A DNA stretch of 45,938 nt from Isotricha intestinalis (lineage: Eukaryota; Ciliophora; Litostomatea; Vestibuliferida; Isotrichidae): NCBI GenBank assembly GCA_023807065.1, contig JAJJLU010003611.1, forward strand, positions 1-45,938, read 5' to 3'. Position 1 is the stretch's first letter. Every line of letters begins with the position of its first letter. The position numbers were made by a program, and so were the translations under genes. Positions 20,701 to 30,044 of this stretch are shown one piece after another. The notes beneath the pieces were generated by a model, which did not search any database, was not told the origin of the DNA, and was given only the letters and a program-made list of their open reading frames with translations.

Positions 20701-22877
20701 AGACCATAAGATAAATTTGGAATACATTTTATAAATAAATTTATCTGATATATACCGTTTGTTTTTGATTTTAGGAAAAAACCTTTAGCTTTTTTATTGA
20801 ATAAATGAGATAAATTTGAATATTTTAATCCATCTTCAATTAAATCTTTATGAAATAAAGCTATACAAGGTGGAATTAAATCATTTATTGTAAAATTTAA
20901 TATTTCTTTTTGTGTGTAATTAAATAAAATTGGAAAATTTGGTGTATTGAAAATAATTCTATTATTGTTATTTGCATCTATTAAAATTATAGAAGTTATT
21001 TCTTTTATAAACAAAGAATAATATTTATTATTTTTTTCACTTAATTTGTTTGTTTTTATCATATTATATCTTTTTTTTTCTTTTTGAGCTAAAGCTTCAT
21101 CTTGAATAATTGTTTCTAAATATAGCATATAATCTTTCTCTATTTCATCTGAAAAAGGATTTAACATAATTATTTTGTCCCATAAATTTTTTATTTTAGT
21201 TCTTAAGAGTAATGATGTATTTCCTAATTTTAAAAAAGTTTCTGTTGCTTTTTTACTTGTATTATTATTTCTTAAAATTTCAAAATAATCTATTTGATTA
21301 CAAGCTGCATCATAGATTTTAATTTTTAATTTATCAATATATGTATTATATAAAATTACAGTTCCGATTTCAACATTTTTTAAAGTATCTTTAATATAAG
21401 CTTTTTTTGTTAGTTTTGAAGTGAAATTTTCAACTAAATCTTCAATCAATAAAAATTTTAAATATATTAATTTATGAGTTCGTAATTTTACTTTTGAACA
21501 AAGATAAAGTGCATAAGTCATATTTTTTAATTTAGAACATAAAAAATAAGAAAAAACTAAAAAAATTTCATTTTTTAATTCAGATTTATCAAGATAATAT
21601 GTATATATAAGATAAATAATATTATAAATATCAAAAAGAAGTTCACCTGGTCCCCCATATTTATTAATTAAAAATTGGTTAGTTTTAAACTTTTTAAATT
21701 TATCAAATAATTCAGAATTATTTTCAAAATAATCTTTTAAAGTATTAATTAAACCTATTAATAAAGTTTTAGATTTAACGGATGAATTCATTGTTATTTT
21801 CAATAAATTATTTATAAACATTTCAATATCTTTTATGTTTTTTGCATCAAGTACATTATATTCTGTTAAATAAAATTCATTTTTTGATGCATTTAATATA
21901 AAAAGAATTATTGATATAATAATCCAACCTATTATTACTAACAATATACAATTTGTAAATGAAAATAATTTTTTAAGAATCAAACAAAAAATATACCATG
22001 ATATTAAGGCCCAACTATAAATATTTAAATTATTAATTTTATTATCATAATATAAGACTTTTTTATATGAATAAATAGTAAAAAAGAATGTATTAATAAA
22101 AATAATCCCTCTACAAATAATTATATATTTAATTTGTGATTCATCGAAATAATTTTGAAGAAGATAAGAATAATAAAAGCATAAAATACTAAAAAAATTT
22201 GAATAAATTTCAAGATTTGAATTTATTCTATATAAACATTTTAAACCTTTTACATTTCCAATTTCATAATAATAAATTGATAATAAAATTGAATAGATAA
22301 TTATAAAGAAAAAAAAAATAATTGAAACTATTACTATAATCAAATGTCCTATATTTGAGTAACATTTTATATTTAGAAATATATGGTAATGATTTTTACA
22401 TTTTGTAGTTAATATTAAAATGTTGATTATTGGACATAAAAAAGTATTAATCAATAATAAATTCAAAAAATTTAAAAATTTTAATAGGTTTTGTTTTATT
22501 TTTAAGTTATTGTAATTTAACATTAAATAAATAATGTTTGATAAAAGTAAAATACAATAAAAGTAAATAAACGATAATATAATAATAAAAGATTTTTTTG
22601 AATTCACAATTTCTGGAATAAAAATTAATTTTTTAATTGTCTTTAAAAATTTAAATAATGAATCATCATCAGAATCTAGTTTAGAAACTGGAATTAAAAT
22701 AAATTGAAAATAATAATATAATCTTAAAACTAATATTAAGAAAATATTATCTTGTTGAAATTTAAGCATTGTTCGAAAAAAAGAAAAAAATTTTATCATA
22801 AATGTTTTAGAATAAATATATGTTTTTTGAACAGAATCTCCAATATCAATCAAATCAATTATTTTAGGTTCTATCAT
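17724..22877 (-). CDS. giant multi-TM PAS protein, Tmc (tiny macrocysts)-like, paralogue A
   Basis: This is a 1717-residue membrane protein. Residues about 30-330 contain roughly nine hydrophobic spans. A helical, TPR-like cytosolic part follows (about 340-620), then a PAS domain (about 625-740: IILIDANNNNRIIFNTPNF, ILNFTINDLIPP) and a second PAS-like part (about 745-860) with FKINSMSDPLS and YGLNYNLIGRHISLIIPE. A charged linker leads to two TM pairs (about 1063-1085/1259-1284 and 1396-1430/1654-1676), each enclosing an extracytosolic domain with N-glycosylation sites. This is the layout of Tmc-like proteins, which are expanded in ciliates and trichomonads; some relatives carry a cyclase, but none is present here. 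A sensory or receptor role is inferred. Confidence 0.78.
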   Translation of the reverse strand: MIEPKIIDLIDIGDSVQKTYIYSKTFMIKFFSFFRTMLKFQQDNIFLILVLRLYYYFQFILIPVSKLDSDDDSLFKFLKTIKKLIFIPEIVNSKKSFIIILSFIYFYCILLLSNIIYLMLNYNNLKIKQNLLKFLNFLNLLLINTFLCPIINILILTTKCKNHYHIFLNIKCYSNIGHLIIVIVSIIFFFFIIIYSILLSIYYYEIGNVKGLKCLYRINSNLEIYSNFFSILCFYYSYLLQNYFDESQIKYIIICRGIIFINTFFFTIYSYKKVLYYDNKINNLNIYSWALISWYIFCLILKKLFSFTNCILLVIIGWIIISIILFILNASKNEFYLTEYNVLDAKNIKDIEMFINNLLKITMNSSVKSKTLLIGLINTLKDYFENNSELFDKFKKFKTNQFLINKYGGPGELLFDIYNIIYLIYTYYLDKSELKNEIFLVFSYFLCSKLKNMTYALYLCSKVKLRTHKLIYLKFLLIEDLVENFTSKLTKKAYIKDTLKNVEIGTVILYNTYIDKLKIKIYDAACNQIDYFEILRNNNTSKKATETFLKLGNTSLLLRTKIKNLWDKIIMLNPFSDEIEKDYMLYLETIIQDEALAQKEKKRYNMIKTNKLSEKNNKYYSLFIKEITSIILIDANNNNRIIFNTPNFPILFNYTQKEILNFTINDLIPPCIALFHKDLIEDGLKYSNLSHLFNKKAKGFFLKSKTNGIYQINLFIKCIPNLSYGLIYIGLVEKIKSNQFIILLDEEFKINSMSDPLSIVTNSSSIAIDSLSYGLNYNLIGRHISLIIPEILKYLKYNGNKFTFIKSDIDLKSNLYSNNSNFEEDEKYINSILSQIKIFGQLNLEEINNLQSNMIKNLTNHNENNIKDYKNLILNLKNKLSDSIYSIFYRIVSKTFLNGEYSYYIIYISNDILGQNKPEEKSIHIEEKEEEIIVNNNYYTGIIDETSVTKVPQSILKKEKGIRLNHYDEEKEIILEKDEKEKKEEQQNQEKELIMMNNINNIINRNNHHLHNKDLGNNNINDNDNINEPISQNSFMTKTSIDTISFNKLKSRILEKNESYHIKYLRILSFFFLLISILLIYLNTNSINSKFTKISIFINENYFFNHSKILISNVNIISMNLYLIKFGFIKSLGQKELTKTLFSTVIDALSEEISKIAYFHNDYGKILSEIKYMNLYVYDMNTISKVALDGANLLSLILSHGIRLRANLDSYFNNEFNGMFDIYCSNIINCTYDYISNENIEGLDTYSKVKIAKSKRFKPNKSFLIVNFAIFALIFSLFIWLVTKIYFIEKKFLKKLIMFRTNNFEIYLQYLDNLKKKLKKLVEDEKSEEDIHHSNENNNNEKNDSNSLSPVSKYIRKKTNNNLKFEEELKMNNNELNLKKRKGKIPRIHQQKKQKILKMTKYFALYNFIFCLKVCGIVFLVITNYLIIYILFSKKRDEFFELDNLMNDIIGVYKDNYSVYLAYKREIFLFYNFEIMKINYIKQLENGIIDKIIINGKNYSKNNINELKLTKYLFNIETLSKLKIKSFGNVIMDLISNKIGKKSLHQELQYLYNEDSCEYLFQDNHTILDFCNNFWSSILKQGIEQSTIQFRVNLDNLLLNLVQINENEVYEPDYSILYYIEIYITSYFLWSFESTIEIFDNIRNNQTDTLIWNFNGLCIFYSFMIFFLLIPLNIAIHYAKENFNSFLNFIGIIPVQYLSEDEKFYRETLNLEGNIFY

Positions 22878-23122
22878 TTTAAATTATAAAAAATATAACA
22901 TTGATTATCTTTTGAATATAAATATAATTAATTAAAAACATTTATTTTTTCAAATTTATTATTTCAGAATTTTTATGAAATAAACTCCAAATTAAAAATA
23001 ACAAAAAATATTTTAATACCTTATTATTAAAAATAAAAAGAATTCAATATTTATAATTATATTAATGTTTATTCAATCAAAAACACTATTATATATAAAA
23101 CAAAAAATTAATTAAAAATTAA

Positions 23123-26100
23123 TTATTTTGCTTTTTCATTACTTTTTGTTTTTTCTTTCATCTCAAAGAATTTTCCAATGACTTTATAAACTTCAATAAT
23201 TTGAACAAATCTATCTAATATAATAAAAGAACCTTGAATATAATTAAAAATTTGGAAAATAATCATAACAATAAAAATAATCAAAATAAAATTAGTAAGC
23301 TCATTAATCATAATTTCTAAATCAGGTTTAATATAATCTTCTTCTAAATTCCCTAAAAAAGTCATAAAAAAAATATATTCAAATAAATTAATGGTTTGCA
23401 TTTTATATCCTGCAAAATAAGAAAACATAAAATTAGGTCGATGTCTATCATTTAAAAAAGATAAATAAATAGATCTAATTTTACTTAAAAATCCACTTAA
23501 TTTAACAGAATATCTAGCTTCAAAAATTGAATCAACCCTACAAACTTGAATTAAGCTTTCATAATATTTAGAATTTTTAATATGATCTAATACAGCTTCA
23601 CAAGCATTTTCTGAACCAGCTTTAGATAATAAAGTATGATAATTCTCTTTTTCTTCTACTATTGATGCAAATGATGTATAATTATTATAAATTATTATTG
23701 ATTGATTATTTATTAACTGATCCATTCCTAATGTTGAATTAAATAAAATTGAAATTTTTGTTTTTATTAAATAATGAACTAAATATATATTTAAATCATC
23801 TACACGATCTGTTAAATCTTTTTGTGTTGATATTTTACCAAAATGATTTTTCATTAATGGAAATGTTATTATCAATAATATTCCATATAATAATAAAGAT
23901 AATAGTAAGTTTTCAATTGATTGAATGAAAATTCTGAAATAATATTTTTTTTCCTTTTTTTTTAAATCAACTACTGGAATATAATCATCACTATCATCTG
24001 CATTTGTTGCTTTTGTATTTGAATTTCCACTTTCCATAAATGCAGCATTTTGTTGTTGCTTTTTTCTTGCTCTGTTATAAGCATATAATCTTTTTAATTC
24101 TTCTATTATAGAAGATGGTTTTCTTTCATTTAATAATAATAATTTACCATATTTTAATTTTTTTTTTAATGATTTTAATTGTTTATGTGTTATTGATATT
24201 ATTTCTTTTGATATATATCTTAAAATTTTAGTTGATAAATTAATAGATAAAAGGATAATAATAATACCAAATAAATTAGCAGAAAAGAATAAAATAAAAA
24301 AAAGATAAATTATAAATCTAAAATTTTTATATGAATTATTAAAGTATTCTTTCCCTTCATAAATTACATTTTCAATAACTGTAAAATATTTTGGATAATT
24401 ATATATAAGTTCTAAAGAAGTTGCATTAGGTTCAGGTACTCCTTCAACATTATCAGGAATATCATCAAAATCAAAATGTTTAAATCTAATAATTTCAACT
24501 ATACTTTGAGAAATAGTATAATAATTTGTAAAAATCAAATCAAAACATTCAAAATAACTCACATTATTACTTCCTTCATCTATATCAAAAATTTCAAAAG
24601 TTTGATATAAAACTTTATAGAAACTATTACTTTTAGAAATTTTACCAAATTGTTTTTTAAATTGATTTTGATAAATAAAGAAACTAATAGAAGTGTTCTG
24701 GAAAATTTCTAAATAAAATTGAAAAAAACTTAAATTAAAACCAGGAATTTTATTAGAAACAACTGCAAATAAATCATCAAAAGGATCTCCAGTAGGTTTT
24801 TTAGTAATCATATTACTTAAACTAAATTGTCCCCAAACAAAATCCATATTATTTTTTCTAAAAACAGAAATATTAGTATAATCTTTTTTAAAATTATTAG
24901 AACATACTTTAGTATAAATACAAATAAAAACAGCTAATCCAATTAAAAAAACACTATAACAAAAACTTATCGTTGAAAAAATATTTGATTCTGTTTTTTG
25001 CTTTTTTTTTGCTTGAGTTGTTATATTCCATGCATTTTCTTTATGTAATCTTGTTGAAATTGCACTTGCTACTGAAGCTGTATCTCTTATTGATGGAGCA
25101 TATAAATTTTGAGTTTCTTGAGTTTCTATTACATTTTTTTTTTGCTTTTTATGTTTTATTAATTCTATTACATTAAATTGAATTAAATAATAATCTTGGG
25201 TTCCATCATTAAATTTGTTTTTTATTTTTATATCTAAATTAAAAGATTTATTTCCTTTTAATATATCTTTTAATTTTGTTAAGTTATGTTCATAATTTGA
25301 TTTTTTATTTGAAGAAAATTTTTCAAAATTTTTCTTTACTAATTTTGTAACTCTGCTAAAACTAATATTATATTCTTTTTCAATTGTTTTAAAGCTAAAA
25401 TTTTTAATACCAAATAAATTTATTATAGGAACAGAAGTATGTTCACTACTAACACCAAAATAATCTTTGAAAAAAGTTCCAAATTTAATTGCTGAATTTT
25501 CTCTTTCAAATAAAGCATAATTCTCTACTTCAAAATCTTTTTGAGGTTCAATTTTACATATGATATAAATTTGACCTTGAAAAGTAGGTAACATTGAAAA
25601 ATGTAATTTAGTTCCAGTAATATAACAATTTGAATCTTCAAAAACAGTATCAATTGTATAATGTCTATCTTTTAATAAATGTTTTTTTATAATTTTCATT
25701 TGATTTTTAGCAATTTGAGCAGGGAAAATATTATTTAAATTCATTTCTTTTAATTTATTTGTTTTTCTTTTGGTATATTCATAATAAGGTAAAGGAGCTT
25801 TTTTAATAATAAATTCATTTTTTTCAAATAAAATTAGAAAAGAATCATTTTTTTCAACAACTGAATCTAAAGAATTACTATCATAAAAATCAAAATTTTT
25901 TCCTGAATTATCATTAAATAAAATCTCTTCAACTAATTGAAATTTATCAAATTCAGGTTGAGATCTTAATTTATATTCATCATCAGCATGTTTATTTATT
26001 TCTATTATTTGATTAAGAGATGATTTTATTTCATAACTTTTCATATCTATTTTATGATATAAATCATATTTAGATTCTGTTAAATTATTTATTATTGTTT

Positions 26101-27778
26101 TAAAACATTTTAATATTTTAAAATATTCATTATTTAAATGTTGAAAGATTATTATTGATGCCATAGAATTATCTTCACTTTTTTTTTCTAAAGTTAATAA
26201 ACATGTTCTTATTGATTTAAAAATGCATTTTGAAACTAAAGGACATTCTAAAAAAAGTTTTGAATAACGGAAATTTTGAAGATAATATTGAGCTCTGAAA
26301 GTTTTATCATCCATTATAAAAAAAAGTTGAATTTTATAATAATGTAAAATTTCAATTACTTTCCTATCAAATTCATTTTTTTCATTTTCTATATTTTTTT
26401 TAAAATTTTTAATAAAAAATAATAATATATTATAAATAATTTTTTCTCTATCTTCTTCAGGTGATGCTATTGTTGATTGAGATTGATTTTTTATTTTTTC
26501 TGAAAAAAGAAGAATTAATTTTTCTTTTAAATCTCCTATTAAAAGAAAATCTTCTTCATTTTTAAAAAGGGAATTTTTAAAATATTGGACATAAATATCT
26601 ACAATTTCTCTTTCTTTTCCTGAAATTTTTCCTTGAGATAATTTTATTTCAAAAAATTTTGTTATTGGAGAAAAAATTTGAGATAAACCATAAAAAAATA
26701 AAGCATTTTTATTTTTAAAATTTTCATTTATTGAAGATAAAGGAACAAACTTCTTATATTCATAAAAAAAGTAAAATAAAACAAAAAATAAAAAAATTAT
26801 TAAAGTTAAATCTAATACTTTAAATATTTTTTCATCATTACAAAATTTGATAAAGACAAATACAATTAATCTTTCAAAAAAAAAAGTAATAAGAAATAAT
26901 AAAGAAATTTGATAAATCTTAAATTCTTTAGTACTACAATTTATTAAAACCATATCTTGAATTTTCGAAATAAAAAATCTCACCAAAAAAAAAATCCAAA
27001 AGAATTCAATAACAATAGAATGTTTTAAATTTAATCTAAGAATGATAATAATCGAAGATAATTCTTGAAGAACAACTTCTTGAAAAAGAAAACTTTGATC
27101 ATGCAAATATGAATTACTATTTTCAAAAAAACTATAAATTAATAAACTCATAAAGAATCCATATATCAAACAAAAAAATATAAATAAAGCTAAACCTAAA
27201 ATAAATGAAATATTTACTTTATCATAATAATCAGAAATTTGAATTATAATTTCCCGATTAAAAATAACTAAAGTAACTAAAATAACTGTTCTTAATAAAA
27301 AATACATTAAAAAAGATAATATATATTTGAAAAGTGTTATAATAAATTTATTAATATTAATCATATGAAGAATTAATGAAGAGAGTAATAATATAAGAAT
27401 AATTAAACGTAATATTTTTCCATCATAGAAACAATTTTGACAATAAATATTAGTACTTAAATATTTATGTAGTATTTTATTTATTTGATCGTTTTTATAA
27501 TCTTCTTCATTTAACATTCTACAAGTTGAATCTAAATCACTTTCCTTTACAAATTTATTGTAAAAAAATTCTAAATAAAAAATTGGAGATAAAAAATAAA
27601 CAGGAAAAGTTATATTTATATTTTCTCTTTTAAAATTAAATACTATATCTATTATTATTATTATATTTGTAAATTCAAAGAGTGAAGATAAATATTTAAA
27701 AAAATTTGATTTTATAGAATGGCTTTGAATACTTGAGTAAATATCTAATATTTTCACTTCTAATAATTCTGCCTTCAT
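23123..27778 (-). CDS. giant multi-TM PAS protein, Tmc-like, paralogue B
   Basis: This 1551-residue membrane protein has the same layout as paralogue A but is much closer to paralogue C at 34429. About ten hydrophobic spans lie in residues 25-350, then a helical region, then a PAS-like domain (about 640-750: LDSVVEKNDSFLILFEKNEF, NLNNIFPAQ). Two TM pairs follow (about 933-956/1149-1180 and 1286-1310/1489-1513), each flanking an extracytosolic domain with several Asn-x-Ser/Thr sites. A conserved cytosolic hinge (LLLLNERKPSSIIEELKRLY) lies between the pairs, and a short Lys-rich tail ends the protein. There is no cyclase, kinase or channel signature. The leader ends in AATCGTCA just before the ATG, resembling that of the next gene upstream. 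Confidence 0.75.
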   Translation of the reverse strand: MKAELLEVKILDIYSSIQSHSIKSNFFKYLSSLFEFTNIIIIIDIVFNFKRENINITFPVYFLSPIFYLEFFYNKFVKESDLDSTCRMLNEEDYKNDQINKILHKYLSTNIYCQNCFYDGKILRLIILILLLSSLILHMININKFIITLFKYILSFLMYFLLRTVILVTLVIFNREIIIQISDYYDKVNISFILGLALFIFFCLIYGFFMSLLIYSFFENSNSYLHDQSFLFQEVVLQELSSIIIILRLNLKHSIVIEFFWIFFLVRFFISKIQDMVLINCSTKEFKIYQISLLFLITFFFERLIVFVFIKFCNDEKIFKVLDLTLIIFLFFVLFYFFYEYKKFVPLSSINENFKNKNALFFYGLSQIFSPITKFFEIKLSQGKISGKEREIVDIYVQYFKNSLFKNEEDFLLIGDLKEKLILLFSEKIKNQSQSTIASPEEDREKIIYNILLFFIKNFKKNIENEKNEFDRKVIEILHYYKIQLFFIMDDKTFRAQYYLQNFRYSKLFLECPLVSKCIFKSIRTCLLTLEKKSEDNSMASIIIFQHLNNEYFKILKCFKTIINNLTESKYDLYHKIDMKSYEIKSSLNQIIEINKHADDEYKLRSQPEFDKFQLVEEILFNDNSGKNFDFYDSNSLDSVVEKNDSFLILFEKNEFIIKKAPLPYYEYTKRKTNKLKEMNLNNIFPAQIAKNQMKIIKKHLLKDRHYTIDTVFEDSNCYITGTKLHFSMLPTFQGQIYIICKIEPQKDFEVENYALFERENSAIKFGTFFKDYFGVSSEHTSVPIINLFGIKNFSFKTIEKEYNISFSRVTKLVKKNFEKFSSNKKSNYEHNLTKLKDILKGNKSFNLDIKIKNKFNDGTQDYYLIQFNVIELIKHKKQKKNVIETQETQNLYAPSIRDTASVASAISTRLHKENAWNITTQAKKKQKTESNIFSTISFCYSVFLIGLAVFICIYTKVCSNNFKKDYTNISVFRKNNMDFVWGQFSLSNMITKKPTGDPFDDLFAVVSNKIPGFNLSFFQFYLEIFQNTSISFFIYQNQFKKQFGKISKSNSFYKVLYQTFEIFDIDEGSNNVSYFECFDLIFTNYYTISQSIVEIIRFKHFDFDDIPDNVEGVPEPNATSLELIYNYPKYFTVIENVIYEGKEYFNNSYKNFRFIIYLFFILFFSANLFGIIIILLSINLSTKILRYISKEIISITHKQLKSLKKKLKYGKLLLLNERKPSSIIEELKRLYAYNRARKKQQQNAAFMESGNSNTKATNADDSDDYIPVVDLKKKEKKYYFRIFIQSIENLLLSLLLYGILLIITFPLMKNHFGKISTQKDLTDRVDDLNIYLVHYLIKTKISILFNSTLGMDQLINNQSIIIYNNYTSFASIVEEKENYHTLLSKAGSENACEAVLDHIKNSKYYESLIQVCRVDSIFEARYSVKLSGFLSKIRSIYLSFLNDRHRPNFMFSYFAGYKMQTINLFEYIFFMTFLGNLEEDYIKPDLEIMINELTNFILIIFIVMIIFQIFNYIQGSFIILDRFVQIIEVYKVIGKFFEMKEKTKSNEKAK

Positions 27779-27899
27779 TGACGATTATTTAAAAATTATT
27801 ATTTTTTAAATTTAAAGAAGTTCAAAAACTAAATTTATTTTTTTAAATGAAAAAAATTTTTAATTTCAAAATATATAAAGAAAATATTAATTATCAATT

Positions 27900-28847
27900 T
27901 TAAGTTAGCCCGTTTAAATAAGATTCTGTATTAAATTTATTTAATAAATTACAATGTTCCCTTAATGACTGTTGAGCACAATTTGAAAATTTTGAATAAT
28001 TATCATTAGTAACTTTTTTTGTAAGATTCTGTTCAGGAACTTTAGCATTTATTTCAGAATTAAATAATCCAAAAATATTATCTTTATTAGCTTTAAATTC
28101 ATTATCTTTAGGATGATAAATTTTTAATTTAAAATCTCCATCTTTATATATTCTATTAGAAAAAGCCTTTAAATATTCAGTTTGATAATTTTTTAATGTA
28201 TGATGATGTTCAGTTGAATTATTAACATTTTTCTTTTTTTTTTCAATTTTTGTATCTGGAAATAATCTTTTCTTTTCATTATCTAAATCAAATAAACTTT
28301 TTTGAGAACTATATACTTTTATATTTTTAGGGTTTTCATCTAATAAATCTTTTCTTTCTTTTGGGTTATATAAATTTCTTCTATTTTTCTTCCAATTGTA
28401 ATTTGTATTATTTTTACTATATAATTCATAATTATGAAATAAATCACCTATGTTTGATAATCCATGATATTTATTTATTATTTGTCTTTTTTTAGGATAT
28501 AAATCTTTAGCATGATTAATAATTACTTTTTCTAAAAGTTTTTTTCTTGGTAATTTATTTTGAGTTTCATTAATTAATTGAACATCATGAATTAAATGAT
28601 CTTCATGTGGGATTGATACTATGTGATTTCTTTCTTTTTTTTCTTGAGTGTTTTTAAAATAATTTATTTTTGAATTGTCAACTTTTGGTCTTCTTGCTAC
28701 TTTTATATTTCCTTGAATTATTGGATCTGTTGTTGAATTTCTATTTTTATTTTGCATTGCATTTTCTTTATTTTGTAAATATATATCTCGAGTTATTGAG
28801 TTATAATCATATCTATTTGGCTTTGAGAAATTTAACTGAGTTTTCAT
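27900..28847 (-). CDS. basic low-complexity protein of unknown function
   Basis: This 315-residue protein is rich in Lys, Asn and Tyr, with no hydrophobic segments and no catalytic signature. Short blocks that look conserved rather than random are YHGLSNIGDLFHNYELY (about 123-139), HEDHLIHDVQLINETQ and NIFGLFNSEINAKVPEQN. The composition, with scattered Tyr/Pro and Arg motifs, would suit a microtubule- or axoneme-associated filler protein, and its neighbour is a dynein light chain, but this is a guess. It is not recognised as a member of any family. It lies 121 bp upstream of paralogue B on the same strand. Confidence 0.65.
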   Translation of the reverse strand: MKTQLNFSKPNRYDYNSITRDIYLQNKENAMQNKNRNSTTDPIIQGNIKVARRPKVDNSKINYFKNTQEKKERNHIVSIPHEDHLIHDVQLINETQNKLPRKKLLEKVIINHAKDLYPKKRQIINKYHGLSNIGDLFHNYELYSKNNTNYNWKKNRRNLYNPKERKDLLDENPKNIKVYSSQKSLFDLDNEKKRLFPDTKIEKKKKNVNNSTEHHHTLKNYQTEYLKAFSNRIYKDGDFKLKIYHPKDNEFKANKDNIFGLFNSEINAKVPEQNLTKKVTNDNYSKFSNCAQQSLREHCNLLNKFNTESYLNGLT

Positions 28848-29125
28848 TATATTTTAACGATTATTTATTTTTTTTCATTTTTAAAAAATATTTTGGAAAA
28901 AAATTATTTTAAATTATAAATTGAATATTAATTATATTCATTATTTCTATTATAATTTAAAAATCAAACTTTTGAAAAATAAAGAATCAACATAAAAAGA
29001 AAAATTTAAATAAAATAAATAAAAAATCAAAAAAAAAAAAATAAAATTTCCAGATTCAAATAAAAATAAATCAGAAAAACCTCTCTTTCCCTTATTTCCC
29101 AAAAAAAAAATAAAAATAAAAAAAG

Positions 29126-29500
29126 TTACCTTCCTCTCAATCTACAAACTTGGAATTTTTTATCATCCAAAGAAAAAGCCATAAAATCACCTCCAGTGAC
29201 AGTAGTAAGTGAAAAATCATAATCTTCAATTCCAACATTAGAGACGAAAACAAACCAATCACCTCCTAAAGATGATTTAATATAATTAGCAGCAATATTA
29301 GACAAAGGCATTTGCTTAGTCATATAAGCTTGAGTCACTGAATTTACTATTAATTGATATTCTTTCATATTTATTCCATGGCCTATTGCAATTTGCTGAT
29401 ATACTGGTTGTGCTACCATCATTCCTCCCATCATTAAATTTCCTGACGTCATTCCTCCTGATGTATATCCTCCTTGCATCATGAAATTGGGATTGAACAT
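29126..29500 (-). CDS. dynein light chain, LC8/DYNLL-like
   Basis: This 124-residue protein has a Met/Gly-rich N-terminal extension of about 44 residues (MFNPNFMMQGGY onward). Residues about 45-124 follow the LC8 fold: SVTQAYMTKQMPLSNIA, then NYIKSSLGGDWFVFV, then the final strands GDFMAFSLDD and FQVCRLRG. LC8 is a dimeric hub that binds the dynein intermediate chain and many other partners. The LC8 signature around WHCIVG is only loosely kept (WFVFVS), so this may be a divergent member. Met45 (MKEYQ) is an alternative start that would give an 80-residue protein close to the usual 89. It starts 39 bp from the oppositely oriented gene at 29540. Confidence 0.65.
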   Translation of the reverse strand: MFNPNFMMQGGYTSGGMTSGNLMMGGMMVAQPVYQQIAIGHGINMKEYQLIVNSVTQAYMTKQMPLSNIAANYIKSSLGGDWFVFVSNVGIEDYDFSLTTVTGGDFMAFSLDDKKFQVCRLRGR

Positions 29501-29539
29501 TTTTTTTTAATTTTATTTGTTTTTTTTAAATTTTTTTGT
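29501..29539. promoter_or_regulatory. 39-bp divergent intergenic region (possible bidirectional promoter)
   Basis: Only 39 bases of almost pure A/T separate the start codons of the LC8-like gene (minus strand) and the PX-like gene (plus strand). Both 5' untranslated regions and start sites must fit here, or inside the neighbouring coding sequences. On the plus strand it is T-rich, and no defined element is visible. Confidence 0.5.
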
Positions 29540-29953
29540 ATGGAAGAGGAAAATAAATTTAATTTTGTTTTTGCAAAAATTAAGAAAATTATTCCTCCTG
29601 ATGAAATTAATAAAAAATGTGCTGTTTATATTATTGAAATGTGGGAAGAAAATAATGAGAATAATAAATGGATAAAACAATATACTTTAAATGAATTAGA
29701 AAATTTTAGAAATTATATTATAAAATATGTTCCATCGGTTAATAATTTACCTTTTCCTTATATTAGTTGGTTTTCTTATCTTCCTTATTTTGGATGGAAA
29801 TATGATGAAAGAAATTGGGATATTCTTTTAGAAAATAAATTTATTTTAGATGATTTTTTTAATGCAATATGTCATGATAAAAATTTATATAAATTAACTC
29901 AATTTTCTGCTTTTTTTTCACAACCTTCAAGAAATTCAAATTTATATTTTTAA
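29540..29953 (+). CDS. small protein, possibly a divergent PX domain
   Basis: I start at the ATG at 29540 (137 residues, MEEENKFNFVF), because upstream in-frame codons overlap the neighbouring gene and begin with TTG. The pattern is two or three strands, then KQYTLNELENFRNYI, a Pro-containing loop, and helices DILLENKFILDDFFNAICHDKNLYKLTQFSAFF. This order resembles a PX domain (YSDFxxL, then a loop, then a long helix ending in HPxLxxSxxxxxFL), a phosphoinositide-binding module of endosomal proteins. The usual basic lipid-binding residues are not clear, so the assignment is weak. It converges with the GH31 gene, 91 bp away. Confidence 0.6.
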   Translation: MEEENKFNFVFAKIKKIIPPDEINKKCAVYIIEMWEENNENNKWIKQYTLNELENFRNYIIKYVPSVNNLPFPYISWFSYLPYFGWKYDERNWDILLENKFILDDFFNAICHDKNLYKLTQFSAFFSQPSRNSNLYF

Positions 29954-30044
29954 ATGTAAAAATCATTATTTCTTCTTTAATACCCATAAATTATGAAAAT
30001 AATGATAATAATTTTTATTTATAAAAATAAATAAATATTATCTA

